Part shown: piece after piece, positions 7,289 through 14,992 of the stretch | Layout of the letters: every line of letters begins with the position of its first letter | How positions within the stretch are numbered: position 1 is the first letter of the stretch | Source: an uncultured Bacteroides sp. | GTDB taxonomy: Bacteria; Bacteroidota; Bacteroidia; Bacteroidales; Bacteroidaceae | NCBI RefSeq assembly: GCF_910585845.1 | Contig: NZ_CAJUHF010000042.1 | Span: 1-31,418, forward strand | Direction: 5' to 3' | DNA length: 31,418 bases | Position numbers and translations under genes: made by a program | Notes under the pieces: model-generated | Told to the model about the DNA's origin: nothing | Databases searched by the model: none | What the model saw: only the letters and a program-made list of their open reading frames with translations

Positions 7289-8749
7289 ATGGAAAATAAT
7301 GAACTAAAACCGGCAGGGGTATTTCGTTACTTCAACGAAATCTGCCAAGTACCGCGCCCTTCAAAGAAGGAAGAGAAAATGATTGCTTACCTGAAAGCAT
7401 TCGGTGAAAAACAGAATCTGGAGACTCTGGTCGACGAAGCCGGGAATGTACTGATCAAAAAAACCGCCACACCGGGTATGGAGAACCGGAAGACGGTAGT
7501 CCTGCAATCGCATATAGATATGGTATGCGAGAAGAACAACGACGTGCAGCACGATTTCCTCACCGACCCGATAGAAACCGTAATCGAAGGTGAATGGCTG
7601 AGAGCCAAAGGTACCACTCTGGGAGCCGACAACGGTATCGGCGTAGCCACCGAACTGGCCATCCTGGCGGACAACACGTTGCAACACGGACCGATAGAGT
7701 GTCTGTTCACCGTAGACGAGGAGACCGGACTGACCGGTGCCTTTGCCCTGAAAGAGGGTTTCATGAATGGCGACATCCTGCTGAACCTTGATTCAGAGGA
7801 TGAAGGCGAACTCTTTATTGGTTGTGCAGGCGGAGTAGATTCCGTTGCCGAGTTTACCTATAAGGAAGTGGACGTACCTGCCGGATATTTCTTCTGCAAG
7901 ATACTGGTGAAGGGACTGAAAGGCGGACACTCCGGTGGAGATATCCACCTGCAACGTGGCAATGCCAACAAGATACTGAACCGCTTCTTAAGCCAGACCT
8001 TCCAGAAGTATGACATGTATCTCTGCGAAATAGACGGCGGTAACCTGCGCAACGCCATCGCACGTGAAGCACATGCCATTATCGCCCTGCCGGAAGAGAA
8101 GAAGCACGACTTGCGTGCCGACTTGAACATTTTCGCAGCCGAAGTACAAGCCGAATATGCCGTTGCCGATCCGGACTTGCAACTGATTCTGGAATCGGAA
8201 GACGCCCACGCAAAAGCCATCGACAAAGAGACAACCAAACACCTGTTGCAGAGCCTGTACGCCTGCCCGCACGGTGTCTATGCCATGAGCCAGGACATCC
8301 CGGGACTGGTGGAAACGTCCACCAACCTTGCGTCGGTGAAAATGAAACCGGAAAACACGATACGCGTCGAAACCAGCCAGCGCAGCTCCACCGCCTCTTC
8401 CAAGGAGGATATCGCCAACATGGTGCGCACCGTGTTCGACATGGCAGGCGCCAAGGTATCCTTCGGCGATGGTTATCCGGGATGGAAACCGAATCCACAC
8501 TCCGAGATTCTGGAGATAGCCGTGGAATCGTACAAACGCCTGTTCGGCACGGACGCCAAAGTGAAAGCTATACATGCCGGACTGGAATGCGGACTGTTCC
8601 TCGACAAATATCCGTCACTGGACATGATTTCCTTCGGTCCTACCCTGCAAGGAGTCCATTCGCCGGATGAACGGATGCTGATTCCTACAGTAGACAAGTT
8701 CTGGAAACACTTATTGGACATATTGGCAAATATTCCTGCAAAGCAGTAA
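7289..8749 (+). CDS. pepD: Aminoacyl-histidine dipeptidase (peptidase D, M20C family)
   Basis: A 486-residue cytosolic metallopeptidase that hydrolyses dipeptides, classically Xaa-His. Two-zinc M20 features are present in order: SHIDMVCEKN with H75 and D77, LGADNGIG with the bridging D114, DEETGLTGA with catalytic E144 and ligand E145, LDSEDEGE with D168, the dimerisation-domain motif GGHSGGDIHLQRGNANK, and the C-terminal IHAGLECG. Full length for PepD, with no signal peptide. It is a single gene between a divergent operon and the terminator at 8804-8843. No convincing promoter was identified in the 150-bp upstream gap. Confidence 0.95.
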   Translation: MENNELKPAGVFRYFNEICQVPRPSKKEEKMIAYLKAFGEKQNLETLVDEAGNVLIKKTATPGMENRKTVVLQSHIDMVCEKNNDVQHDFLTDPIETVIEGEWLRAKGTTLGADNGIGVATELAILADNTLQHGPIECLFTVDEETGLTGAFALKEGFMNGDILLNLDSEDEGELFIGCAGGVDSVAEFTYKEVDVPAGYFFCKILVKGLKGGHSGGDIHLQRGNANKILNRFLSQTFQKYDMYLCEIDGGNLRNAIAREAHAIIALPEEKKHDLRADLNIFAAEVQAEYAVADPDLQLILESEDAHAKAIDKETTKHLLQSLYACPHGVYAMSQDIPGLVETSTNLASVKMKPENTIRVETSQRSSTASSKEDIANMVRTVFDMAGAKVSFGDGYPGWKPNPHSEILEIAVESYKRLFGTDAKVKAIHAGLECGLFLDKYPSLDMISFGPTLQGVHSPDERMLIPTVDKFWKHLLDILANIPAKQ

Positions 8750-8803
8750 TGCCAGCCTCCCCCACCCCGCCCAAACGGGCGGAGAAAGGGGAATAGAATA
8801 TAA

Positions 8804-8843
8804 AAGAGGAGGGTATCACCCAGTTTCGGTGTACTCTCCTCTT
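8804..8843 (+). terminator. Terminator after pepD
   Basis: A stem of about 16 bp with one bulged T (arms 8804-8820 and 8828-8843, 7-nt loop CAGTTTC) is followed by the pyrimidine-rich CTTACTATAT. A smaller GC-rich hairpin (CCGCCC at 8767-8772 with GGGCGG at 8777-8782, loop AAAC) precedes it, 17 nt after the stop codon. Confidence 0.75.
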
Positions 8844-8872
8844 CTTACTATATCAACGACTCGATTGAAAGC

Positions 8873-9026
8873 GCATGAGAGTTATGAAATTTGGCTTGCA
8901 AGAGGGATAAATTTGGCTCATGATACGGATAAATTCGTCTCGTGAGCTGAAAAAAATCATCTCATGGGACGAATTTATCCGTATCACGAGGCAAAATTAG
9001 CCGTATCACGAGACAAAATTCGTTTC
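8873..9026. repeat. Degenerate 22-bp tandem repeat array with palindromic units
   Basis: Seven consecutive units of exactly 22 bp start at 8873, 8895, 8917, 8939, 8961, 8983 and 9005. Each begins with a CTCATGAG-like palindrome (CTCATGAT, CTCGTGAG, CTCATGGG, ATCACGAG and variants) and continues with an A/T-rich half ending near AAATTCGT or AAATTTGG. Units 6 and 7 are almost identical, while outer units are more diverged. Because the units are partly palindromic, 8917-8946 and 8961-8990 also form a 30-bp inverted repeat with three mismatches and a 14-nt A-rich loop. No coding frame crosses the array. Confidence 0.8.
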
Positions 9027-9316
9027 GAAACGTCTGAAGTTCACGTTTAAGCCGCCAAACCTCAGCTTTAGCATACTGAAACCTGAAGTCCATACCTCCT
9101 TCATAGTTCCGTGTGTAAAGCAAATCTGTACAAAGCCACCATAGTATATTTAAATATTCCCAAAGTTTAACAGTTCCTATTAGGACACGAAGATAGTACG
9201 GAGATCATACAAAGATGATCCATGCCTGACATAGAGTAGCCCCTCTAACCGACATCTGTCGCAGAAATCATCACAGTCAAAGAAAAACAAGACTAGCACT
9301 CATTTTCTTATCGGAC
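9027..9316. other. Intergenic region upstream of pheS without recognised gene
   Basis: About 290 bp between the 22-bp array and the pheS promoter. It holds short imperfect palindromes (GATCAT/ATGATC near 9202-9219 and CGACA/TGTCG near 9251-9262) but no ORF of note, no RNA gene, and no obvious phenylalanine-rich leader peptide. Confidence 0.5.
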
Positions 9317-9351
9317 TTTGCAACCGAAATCGTGATAAAATTATATCTTTG
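9317..9351 (+). promoter_or_regulatory. Bacteroides-type promoter for pheS
   Basis: TTTG (9317-9320) and TATCTTTG (9344-9351) match the -33 and -7 consensus elements with a 23-nt spacer, slightly longer than usual. Transcription would start about 40 nt before ATG 9399. Confidence 0.55.
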
Positions 9352-9398
9352 CACCGTTTTATGAATTATCCGGAATAAAATAATAAACAAAAACATAT

Positions 9399-10418
9399 AT
9401 GATAGCTAAAATCAACGAGCTTCTGCAGGAAGTGGAAGCACTGAAAGCTGCCAACGCCGAGGAGCTGGAAGTGCTCCGCATCAAATACCTCAGCAAGAAA
9501 GGAGCGATCAACGACTTGATGGCAGATTTCCGCAATGTGGCTGCCGAACAGAAGAAAGAAGTCGGCATGAAACTGAATGAACTGAAAAACAAGGCACAAG
9601 AAAAAATCAACGCCTTGAAAGAGCAGTTCGAAAGCCAAGATACGGGTTGCGATGACATTGACCTCAGCCGTTCAGCCTATCCGATAGAGTTGGGTACACG
9701 CCATCCGCTTACCATCGTAAAGAATGAAATCATCGACATATTCTCCCGTTTGGGCTTCAGCATTGCCGAAGGTCCGGAAATCGAAGACGACTGGCACGTG
9801 TTTTCCGCGCTGAACTTTGCCGAAGACCACCCCGCACGAGACATGCAGGATACGTTCTTCATCGAAACCCGCCCCGACATCGTGCTGCGTACACATACTT
9901 CGTCCGTACAGAGCCGCGTCATGGAAGCTTCGCAACCTCCCATCCGCATCATCTGCCCGGGACGCGTATACCGCAACGAAGCCATCAGCTATCGTGCCCA
10001 CTGTTTCTTCCATCAGCTCGAAGCGTTGTATGTGGACAAGAATGTATCTTTCACCGACTTGAAGCAAGTGCTGTTGCTCTTTGCCAAAGAGATGTTCGGC
10101 GAAGATACAAAAATCCGCCTGCGTCCGTCCTACTTCCCCTTCACGGAGCCGAGTGCGGAAATGGACATCAGCTGCAATATCTGCGGCGGAAAAGGTTGCC
10201 CATTCTGCAAACACACCGGCTGGGTGGAGATCTTGGGATGTGGCATGGTGGACCCCAATGTGTTGGAAAGCAACGGTATCGACAGCAAAGTGTACAGCGG
10301 ATATGCTCTCGGCATGGGTATCGAACGCATCACCAACCTGAAATATCAGGTGAAAGACCTTCGTATGTTCTCTGAAAATGACACCAGATTCTTGAAGGAA
10401 TTTGAAGCAGCATACTAA
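9399..10418 (+). CDS. pheS: Phenylalanyl-tRNA synthetase alpha subunit
   Basis: A 339-residue class II aminoacyl-tRNA synthetase subunit that, with PheT, charges tRNA-Phe in the cytosol. An N-terminal coiled-coil tRNA-binding arm spans about residues 1-85 (INELLQEVEALKAANAEELE). The catalytic core follows with HPLTIVKNEI, FHQLEALYVD, a cysteine-bearing CNICGGKGCPFCKHTGW region, LGCGMVDPNVL and the motif-3 sequence LGMGIERIT. Length is standard. pheT is not adjacent, which is normal in Bacteroides. The gene ends six bases before a 31-bp hairpin. Confidence 0.97.
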   Translation: MIAKINELLQEVEALKAANAEELEVLRIKYLSKKGAINDLMADFRNVAAEQKKEVGMKLNELKNKAQEKINALKEQFESQDTGCDDIDLSRSAYPIELGTRHPLTIVKNEIIDIFSRLGFSIAEGPEIEDDWHVFSALNFAEDHPARDMQDTFFIETRPDIVLRTHTSSVQSRVMEASQPPIRIICPGRVYRNEAISYRAHCFFHQLEALYVDKNVSFTDLKQVLLLFAKEMFGEDTKIRLRPSYFPFTEPSAEMDISCNICGGKGCPFCKHTGWVEILGCGMVDPNVLESNGIDSKVYSGYALGMGIERITNLKYQVKDLRMFSENDTRFLKEFEAAY

Positions 10419-10423
10419 AATAA

Positions 10424-10506
10424 GTTGAGAGTCGAGAATTGAGAGTTGAGAGTTGCTTGCTGTATAGCGTAGCCAAACTCTCAACTCTCAATTCTCAATT
10501 TTCAAC
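10424..10506 (+). repeat. 31-bp inverted repeat (long hairpin) between pheS and the MFS gene
   Basis: Arms 10424-10454 and 10476-10506 pair with three mismatches around a 21-nt loop. The left arm is built from iterated TTGAGAGT/TTGAGAAT heptamer-to-octamer motifs. The hairpin starts six bases after the pheS stop and ends nine bases before the MFS start codon, so it could terminate, stabilise the pheS transcript or occlude MFS initiation. There is no T-tract, so ordinary termination is uncertain. Confidence 0.85.
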
Positions 10507-10515
10507 TCTCTAAAA

Positions 10516-11712
10516 ATGAAAGATAGACTTGTTACTCCCAGCTACTGTTTTATTCTTGCAGCCAATTTCTTGCTCTTCTTCGGTTTTTGGCAACTGATAC
10601 CGGTGTTGCCTTTTTACCTGTCCGAAGCATTCAGTACGGACAATTCGACAATCGGTATTATACTTTCCTGTTATACAGTAGCAGCATTATGCATACGCCC
10701 TTTCTCCGGATACTTTTTGGACAGTTTTGCACGTAAGCCTTTGTATCTGCTGGCTTACTTTATCTTTATGAGTATGTTTGCGGGATATATCATCGCCAGT
10801 TCGCTGACGCTGTTCATCCTGTTCCGTATCATACAGGGATTCTCATTCGGCATAGTAACCGTAGGCGGCAACACGGTGGTCATTGACATCATGCCTTCGT
10901 CCAGACGCGGCGAAGGGTTGGGATATTACGGGCTTGCCAACAACATAGCTATGGCGGTAGGCCCGATGTTCGGCTTGTTCCTGCATGACGCAGGCATGAG
11001 TTATACTACCATTTTCTGTTGCTCACTGGGTTCCTGCATGGCTGGTTTCGTCTGTGCCAACTTGGTGAAGACGCCTTATAAACCGCCAATGAAACGGGAA
11101 CCTATATCACTCGACCGCTTCATCTTGCTCAAGGGTATTCCGGCAGGCGTCAGTTTGCTGTTGTTATCTATTCCCTACGGTATGACAACAAACTACGTAG
11201 CTATGTATGCCAAACAAATAGGCATCAATGCCACCGCCGGTTTCTTCTTCACTTTCATGGCAATAGGCATGGCCATTTCGCGTATATTTTCCGGTAAACT
11301 CGTGGACAAAGGAAAGATCACCCAAGTCATTTCTGCCGGACTTTACCTCGTTGTATTTAGCTTCTTCCTGCTTTCGACATGTGTGTATCTTGTCGACTGG
11401 AACATGATGTTGTGTAATGTCGCTTTCTTTGCTGTAGCCTTGTTGTTGGGAGTAGGTTTCGGAATCATGTTCCCTGCTTACAACTCCCTGTTTGTCAACC
11501 TCGCCCCCAACAACCAACGCGGTACCGCCACCTCCACCTATCTGACTTCGTGGGACGTGGGCATCGGAATCGGAATGCTGACAGGGGGATACATTGCAGA
11601 AATCAGTACTTTCGACAAAGCCTACTTGTTCGGAGCATGCCTCACCATCCTGTCCATGTTCTATTTCAATGGAAAGGTTACCCCACATTACCATAAAAAT
11701 AAATTAAGATGA
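10516..11712 (+). CDS. Major facilitator superfamily transporter
   Basis: A 398-residue integral inner-membrane protein, hydrophobic throughout with about 12 predicted helices. The MFS signature between helices 2 and 3 reads RPFSGYFLDSFARKPLY, with a half-repeat counterpart FSGKLVDKGKI after the central loop. Helix-rich segments such as FLLFFGFWQLIPVLPFYL and GIGIGMLTGGYIAEI fit the drug/metabolite-exporter side of the family, but the substrate cannot be told. Its stop overlaps the nth start by 4 bp (ATGA), implying translational coupling. The start lies 9 nt after the pheS-distal hairpin, with no Shine-Dalgarno sequence. Confidence 0.88.
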   Translation: MKDRLVTPSYCFILAANFLLFFGFWQLIPVLPFYLSEAFSTDNSTIGIILSCYTVAALCIRPFSGYFLDSFARKPLYLLAYFIFMSMFAGYIIASSLTLFILFRIIQGFSFGIVTVGGNTVVIDIMPSSRRGEGLGYYGLANNIAMAVGPMFGLFLHDAGMSYTTIFCCSLGSCMAGFVCANLVKTPYKPPMKREPISLDRFILLKGIPAGVSLLLLSIPYGMTTNYVAMYAKQIGINATAGFFFTFMAIGMAISRIFSGKLVDKGKITQVISAGLYLVVFSFFLLSTCVYLVDWNMMLCNVAFFAVALLLGVGFGIMFPAYNSLFVNLAPNNQRGTATSTYLTSWDVGIGIGMLTGGYIAEISTFDKAYLFGACLTILSMFYFNGKVTPHYHKNKLR

Positions 11713-12383
11713 GAAAAAAAGAACGTTACGAGAAGATACTTTCCTGGTTTCGGGAGAACCGCCCCATAGCCGAAACAGAGCTGCACTACAACAATCCGTT
11801 CGAGTTGCTGATAGCCGTCATTCTTTCTGCCCAATGTACGGACAAACGGGTAAACATGATCACCCCGCCACTATATCGTGACTTTCCCACCCCAGAAACC
11901 CTTGCAGCCAGCACTCCTGAAGTCATTTACGAATATATAAAGAGTGTGTCCTATCCTAACAATAAGGCTAAACACTTGGTGGGTATGGCCAAAATGCTAG
12001 TAAAGGACTTCGACAGTCAAGTGCCCGACACGCTGGAAGAGCTCGTGAAACTGCCCGGTGTGGGCCGAAAAACAGCTAATGTAATCCAGTCCGTTGTATT
12101 CAACAAAGCGGCAATGGCAGTAGATACCCATGTATTCCGCGTCAGCCACCGCCTCGGACTGGTGACAGCATCCTGCACTACCCCACTCAGCGTAGAAAAG
12201 GAACTGGTAAAGAACATTCCGGAAGCCGATATCCCCATCGCCCACCACTGGCTGATCCTGCACGGACGCTATGTCTGCCTCGCTCGTACACCGCAATGTG
12301 ACAACTGCGGTTTACAATTGATGTGCAAATCTTATTGCGAAAAGTATAAAGTAAGCAAAGAGAAACCTAAAGGCAAAGAATAA
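11709..12383 (+). CDS. nth: Endonuclease III (DNA glycosylase/AP lyase)
   Basis: A 224-residue base-excision repair enzyme that removes oxidised pyrimidines and nicks the abasic site. The helix-hairpin-helix LPGVGRKTANV carries catalytic K121, VDTHVFRV carries catalytic D139, and the C-terminal [4Fe-4S] cluster ligands C190, C197, C200 and C206 show the classic C-X6-C-X2-C-X5-C spacing. Length is typical, with a short lysine-rich extension (VSKEKPKGKE). It overlaps the upstream MFS gene by 4 bp, so it is translated from the same mRNA. Confidence 0.97.
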   Translation: MRKKERYEKILSWFRENRPIAETELHYNNPFELLIAVILSAQCTDKRVNMITPPLYRDFPTPETLAASTPEVIYEYIKSVSYPNNKAKHLVGMAKMLVKDFDSQVPDTLEELVKLPGVGRKTANVIQSVVFNKAAMAVDTHVFRVSHRLGLVTASCTTPLSVEKELVKNIPEADIPIAHHWLILHGRYVCLARTPQCDNCGLQLMCKSYCEKYKVSKEKPKGKE

Positions 12384-12418
12384 ATGATGCTTTCATAGCA
12401 AAAAAAAGAAATAAATAG

Positions 12419-12426
12419 TAACTTTG
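12419..12426 (+). promoter_or_regulatory. Bacteroides -7 box for pgk
   Basis: TAACTTTG matches TAnnTTTG and lies 48 nt before ATG 12475. No TTTG is seen at the expected -33 distance; the nearest candidate is TTTC at 12391-12394. It suggests pgk is transcribed independently of nth. Confidence 0.5.
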
Positions 12427-12474
12427 CGCACACTAAAAACAGATTAATAACACTTTTAAATAAAATAGAGTATT

Positions 12475-13731
12475 ATGACAATTGATCAATTCAACTTTGC
12501 CGGTAAAAAGGCATTCGTCCGTGTAGACTTCAATGTACCCTTGGACGAAAACTTCAACATTACAGATGATAACCGTATGCGTGCCGCCCTTCCCACGCTG
12601 AAAAAGATTTTGGCTGACGGTGGCAGTATCATCATCGGTTCACACCTCGGTCGTCCAAAAGGTCCGGCTGACAAGTTCTCACTGAAACACATCCTGAACC
12701 ATCTTTCAGAGTTGCTGGGTGTTGAAGTACAATTTGCTAACGACTGCATGGGTGAAGAGGCTGCTGTGAAGGCTGCTGCTCTGCAACCGGGTGAAGTGTT
12801 GTTGCTCGAGAACCTTCGTTTCTACGCAGAAGAAGAGGGCAAGCCCCGCGGTTTGGCTGAAGATGCTACGGATGAAGAAAAAGCAGCAGCCAAGAAAGCT
12901 GTCAAAGAAAGCCAGAAAGAATTTACGAAGAAGTTGGCTTCATACGCAGACTGCTACGTGAACGATGCTTTCGGTACCGCACACCGTGCACACGCTTCTA
13001 CAGCACTTATTGCCAAATACTTCGACAAAGACAATAAAATGTTCGGCTACCTGATGGAGAAAGAGGTTAAGGCTGTTGATAAAGTACTGAACGACATCAA
13101 ACGTCCATTTACTGCCATCATGGGTGGTTCTAAGGTATCTTCTAAAATTGATATCATCGAAAACCTTTTGGGTAAGGTAGACAACCTGATTATCGCAGGT
13201 GGTATGACCTATACTTTCACCAAAGCTATGGGTGGAAAGATCGGTATCTCTATTTGCGAAGACGACAAACTTGACCTGGCTCTCGGTCTGTTGCAGAAAG
13301 CAAAAGAAAAAGGTGTGAACATGGTACTGGCTGTAGATGCCAAGATTGCTGATGCTTTCTCTAACGATGCCAACACCAAGTTCTGTCCGGTAAACGAGAT
13401 CCCCGACGGTTGGGAAGGTCTGGATATCGGTCCTAAGACTGAGGAAATCTTTGCAGAAGTGATCAAAAGTTCCAAGACAATCCTGTGGAACGGCCCGACT
13501 GGCGTATTCGAATTCGACAACTTCACTCACGGCTCACGCGCAGTAGGCGAGGCTATCGTAGAAGCTACCAAAAACGGTGCTTTCTCACTCGTAGGTGGAG
13601 GTGATTCTGTAGCTTGTGTAAACAAGTTTGGCTTGGCTAGCGGCGTTTCCTATGTTTCTACAGGTGGTGGTGCATTGCTTGAAGCAATCGAAGGAAAAGT
13701 TCTTCCGGGTATCGCAGCTATCAACGAATAA
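12475..13731 (+). CDS. pgk: Phosphoglycerate kinase
   Basis: A 418-residue two-domain glycolytic enzyme transferring phosphate between 1,3-bisphosphoglycerate and ADP. Signature segments appear in order: RVDFNVPLD, GSHLGRPKG, LENLRFYAEEEG, NDAFGTAHRAHAS, GGSKVSSKIDIIENLL, LWNGPTGVFEFDNF, and GGGDSVACVNKFG near the nucleotide site. Length is standard. Its own -7 box and codon use rich in common codons fit high constitutive expression. Two hairpins follow the stop. Confidence 0.98.
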   Translation: MTIDQFNFAGKKAFVRVDFNVPLDENFNITDDNRMRAALPTLKKILADGGSIIIGSHLGRPKGPADKFSLKHILNHLSELLGVEVQFANDCMGEEAAVKAAALQPGEVLLLENLRFYAEEEGKPRGLAEDATDEEKAAAKKAVKESQKEFTKKLASYADCYVNDAFGTAHRAHASTALIAKYFDKDNKMFGYLMEKEVKAVDKVLNDIKRPFTAIMGGSKVSSKIDIIENLLGKVDNLIIAGGMTYTFTKAMGGKIGISICEDDKLDLALGLLQKAKEKGVNMVLAVDAKIADAFSNDANTKFCPVNEIPDGWEGLDIGPKTEEIFAEVIKSSKTILWNGPTGVFEFDNFTHGSRAVGEAIVEATKNGAFSLVGGGDSVACVNKFGLASGVSYVSTGGGALLEAIEGKVLPGIAAINE

Positions 13732-13751
13732 GAATAAGAACATTAAACTGG

Positions 13752-13842
13752 CACCGGATCCATGATCCGGTGTAAAGCCTGATACAAATGACACGGATGA
13801 TACAGACAATTATAAAGGTTAGTCTGCGTTATCTGTGTCATT
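13752..13842. repeat. Two consecutive hairpins downstream of pgk
   Basis: The first is a 9-bp perfect stem with a 3-nt loop (CACCGGATC at 13752-13760, GATCCGGTG at 13764-13772), 20 nt after the pgk stop. The second is a 21-bp stem with four mismatches (13787-13807 and 13822-13842) around a 14-nt A/T-rich loop, its arms rich in GACACGGAT/GACACAGAT. Neither is followed by a T-run. They may end the pgk transcript or be a copy of an intergenic repeat. Confidence 0.75.
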
Positions 13843-13878
13843 CTATATATTGAAAAAGACACAATAGCAATTTTTATA

Positions 13879-14973
13879 ATGAAAATCATTCGACCTATAC
13901 TGTTTTTCGTGGCTTTGGCAATGACGGGAAACATCTTTGCACAAAATAATTTAGGAAAACAGGCCAAAGAGGACTTTTTGCAAAAGACCTCCTTCGGCGG
14001 ATATGTCATAGGAAAGGCTTCTGCCAACGACCAAGACATATATGGCAGTAACAAAAGCCATACAAACTTCGATTTACGTTTAGCACGTCTTTACGTAGAC
14101 GGCAAAGTGCTCGACTTTAAATACAAATTCCAGATGGAGATGAACGGTGTGAGCGGCACTTCAAAAGAGAAAGGACCACGTATTGTCGACGCTTGGGCGG
14201 AATGGGTACGCTATAAGTTCCTGAACATACGCTTCGGACAATTCAAACGTGCTTTCACATTTGAAAACCCAATGAATCCTTGGGACATAGGCTTCGGCAG
14301 TTACTCACAGCTGATTGACAAGTTGGCGGGAATGAACGACCGTGTAGGCGAACACAGTAGCAATGGACGTGACATCGGACTACAACTGCAAGGTGACTTC
14401 CTGCCAATAGGAAAAGACAACCATAACTTTGTCCACTACCAAGTGGGAGTATATAACGGACAGGGCATAAACCATAGCGACGAGAATCGTTCAAAGGATA
14501 TCATTGGGGGAGTCTATGTCTATCCGGTCAAGAATCTTGCAATTGGCGCGTTCGGATGGACCGGTGAATACAGCAAGAACGGAATAAACGTGGATCGCAA
14601 TCGTATGGCAGTCGGCTTGAAATATGAGGCAGATTGGACAGTACGCGCCGAGTTTGCCGTAAGCGAAGGCCACAAGGTGGACGACTATGAAAGCGACGGC
14701 ACACTGAAAAACGGAACGAGCGACAAGGCCGATGCCTGGTACATTGCCGTAGGCGCACCTCTGAGTAAAAAATGCAAAGTATATGCCAAGTGGGATGTAT
14801 ATCGCGACAACAAGGAATGGAACACACAAAAGTCGCTCTACTGCCTGTCCGCAAACTATTACTTCTGTAAGAACCTAAAGTTGCAAGCCAACTATAATTA
14901 TACATGCGACAAGACAACTGCAGGCGACAGCCACTACAATACTGTAGACCTGCAACTCTATTGGCGCTTCTAA
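13879..14973 (+). CDS. Phosphate-selective porin O/P-family outer membrane protein
   Basis: A 364-residue beta-barrel porin. A signal peptide (MKIIRPILFFVALAMTGNIFAQ) is followed by alternating strand patterns typical of the OprO/OprP family: RLARLYVDGKVLDFKYKFQME, AWAEWVRYKFLNIRFGQFKRAF, then strands such as GAFGWTGEYSKNG and LKYEADWTVRAEFAVSEG, ending in a C-terminal aromatic residue (LQLYWRF) as barrels do. Phosphate specificity is not demonstrated; Bacteroides members may pass other anions. It is the first gene of a probable operon with the TPR protein (19-nt gap) and the M28 peptidase. Confidence 0.85.
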   Translation: MKIIRPILFFVALAMTGNIFAQNNLGKQAKEDFLQKTSFGGYVIGKASANDQDIYGSNKSHTNFDLRLARLYVDGKVLDFKYKFQMEMNGVSGTSKEKGPRIVDAWAEWVRYKFLNIRFGQFKRAFTFENPMNPWDIGFGSYSQLIDKLAGMNDRVGEHSSNGRDIGLQLQGDFLPIGKDNHNFVHYQVGVYNGQGINHSDENRSKDIIGGVYVYPVKNLAIGAFGWTGEYSKNGINVDRNRMAVGLKYEADWTVRAEFAVSEGHKVDDYESDGTLKNGTSDKADAWYIAVGAPLSKKCKVYAKWDVYRDNKEWNTQKSLYCLSANYYFCKNLKLQANYNYTCDKTTAGDSHYNTVDLQLYWRF

Positions 14974-14992
14974 CCAACACCCTGGAGCATAG

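Noticed and set aside
8873..9026. CRISPR array
   Set aside because: The period is 22 bp with no unique spacers between conserved repeats, units are degenerate and there are no cas genes. It is a tandem repeat.
9027..9398. Phenylalanine attenuator leader or T-box before pheS
   Set aside because: I found no short ORF rich in phenylalanine codons with a start, and no T-box pattern; only short weak palindromes.
10424..10506. Ordinary rho-independent terminator for pheS
   Set aside because: No T-run follows on either strand, and the stem is unusually long and internally repetitive. Kept as an inverted repeat instead.
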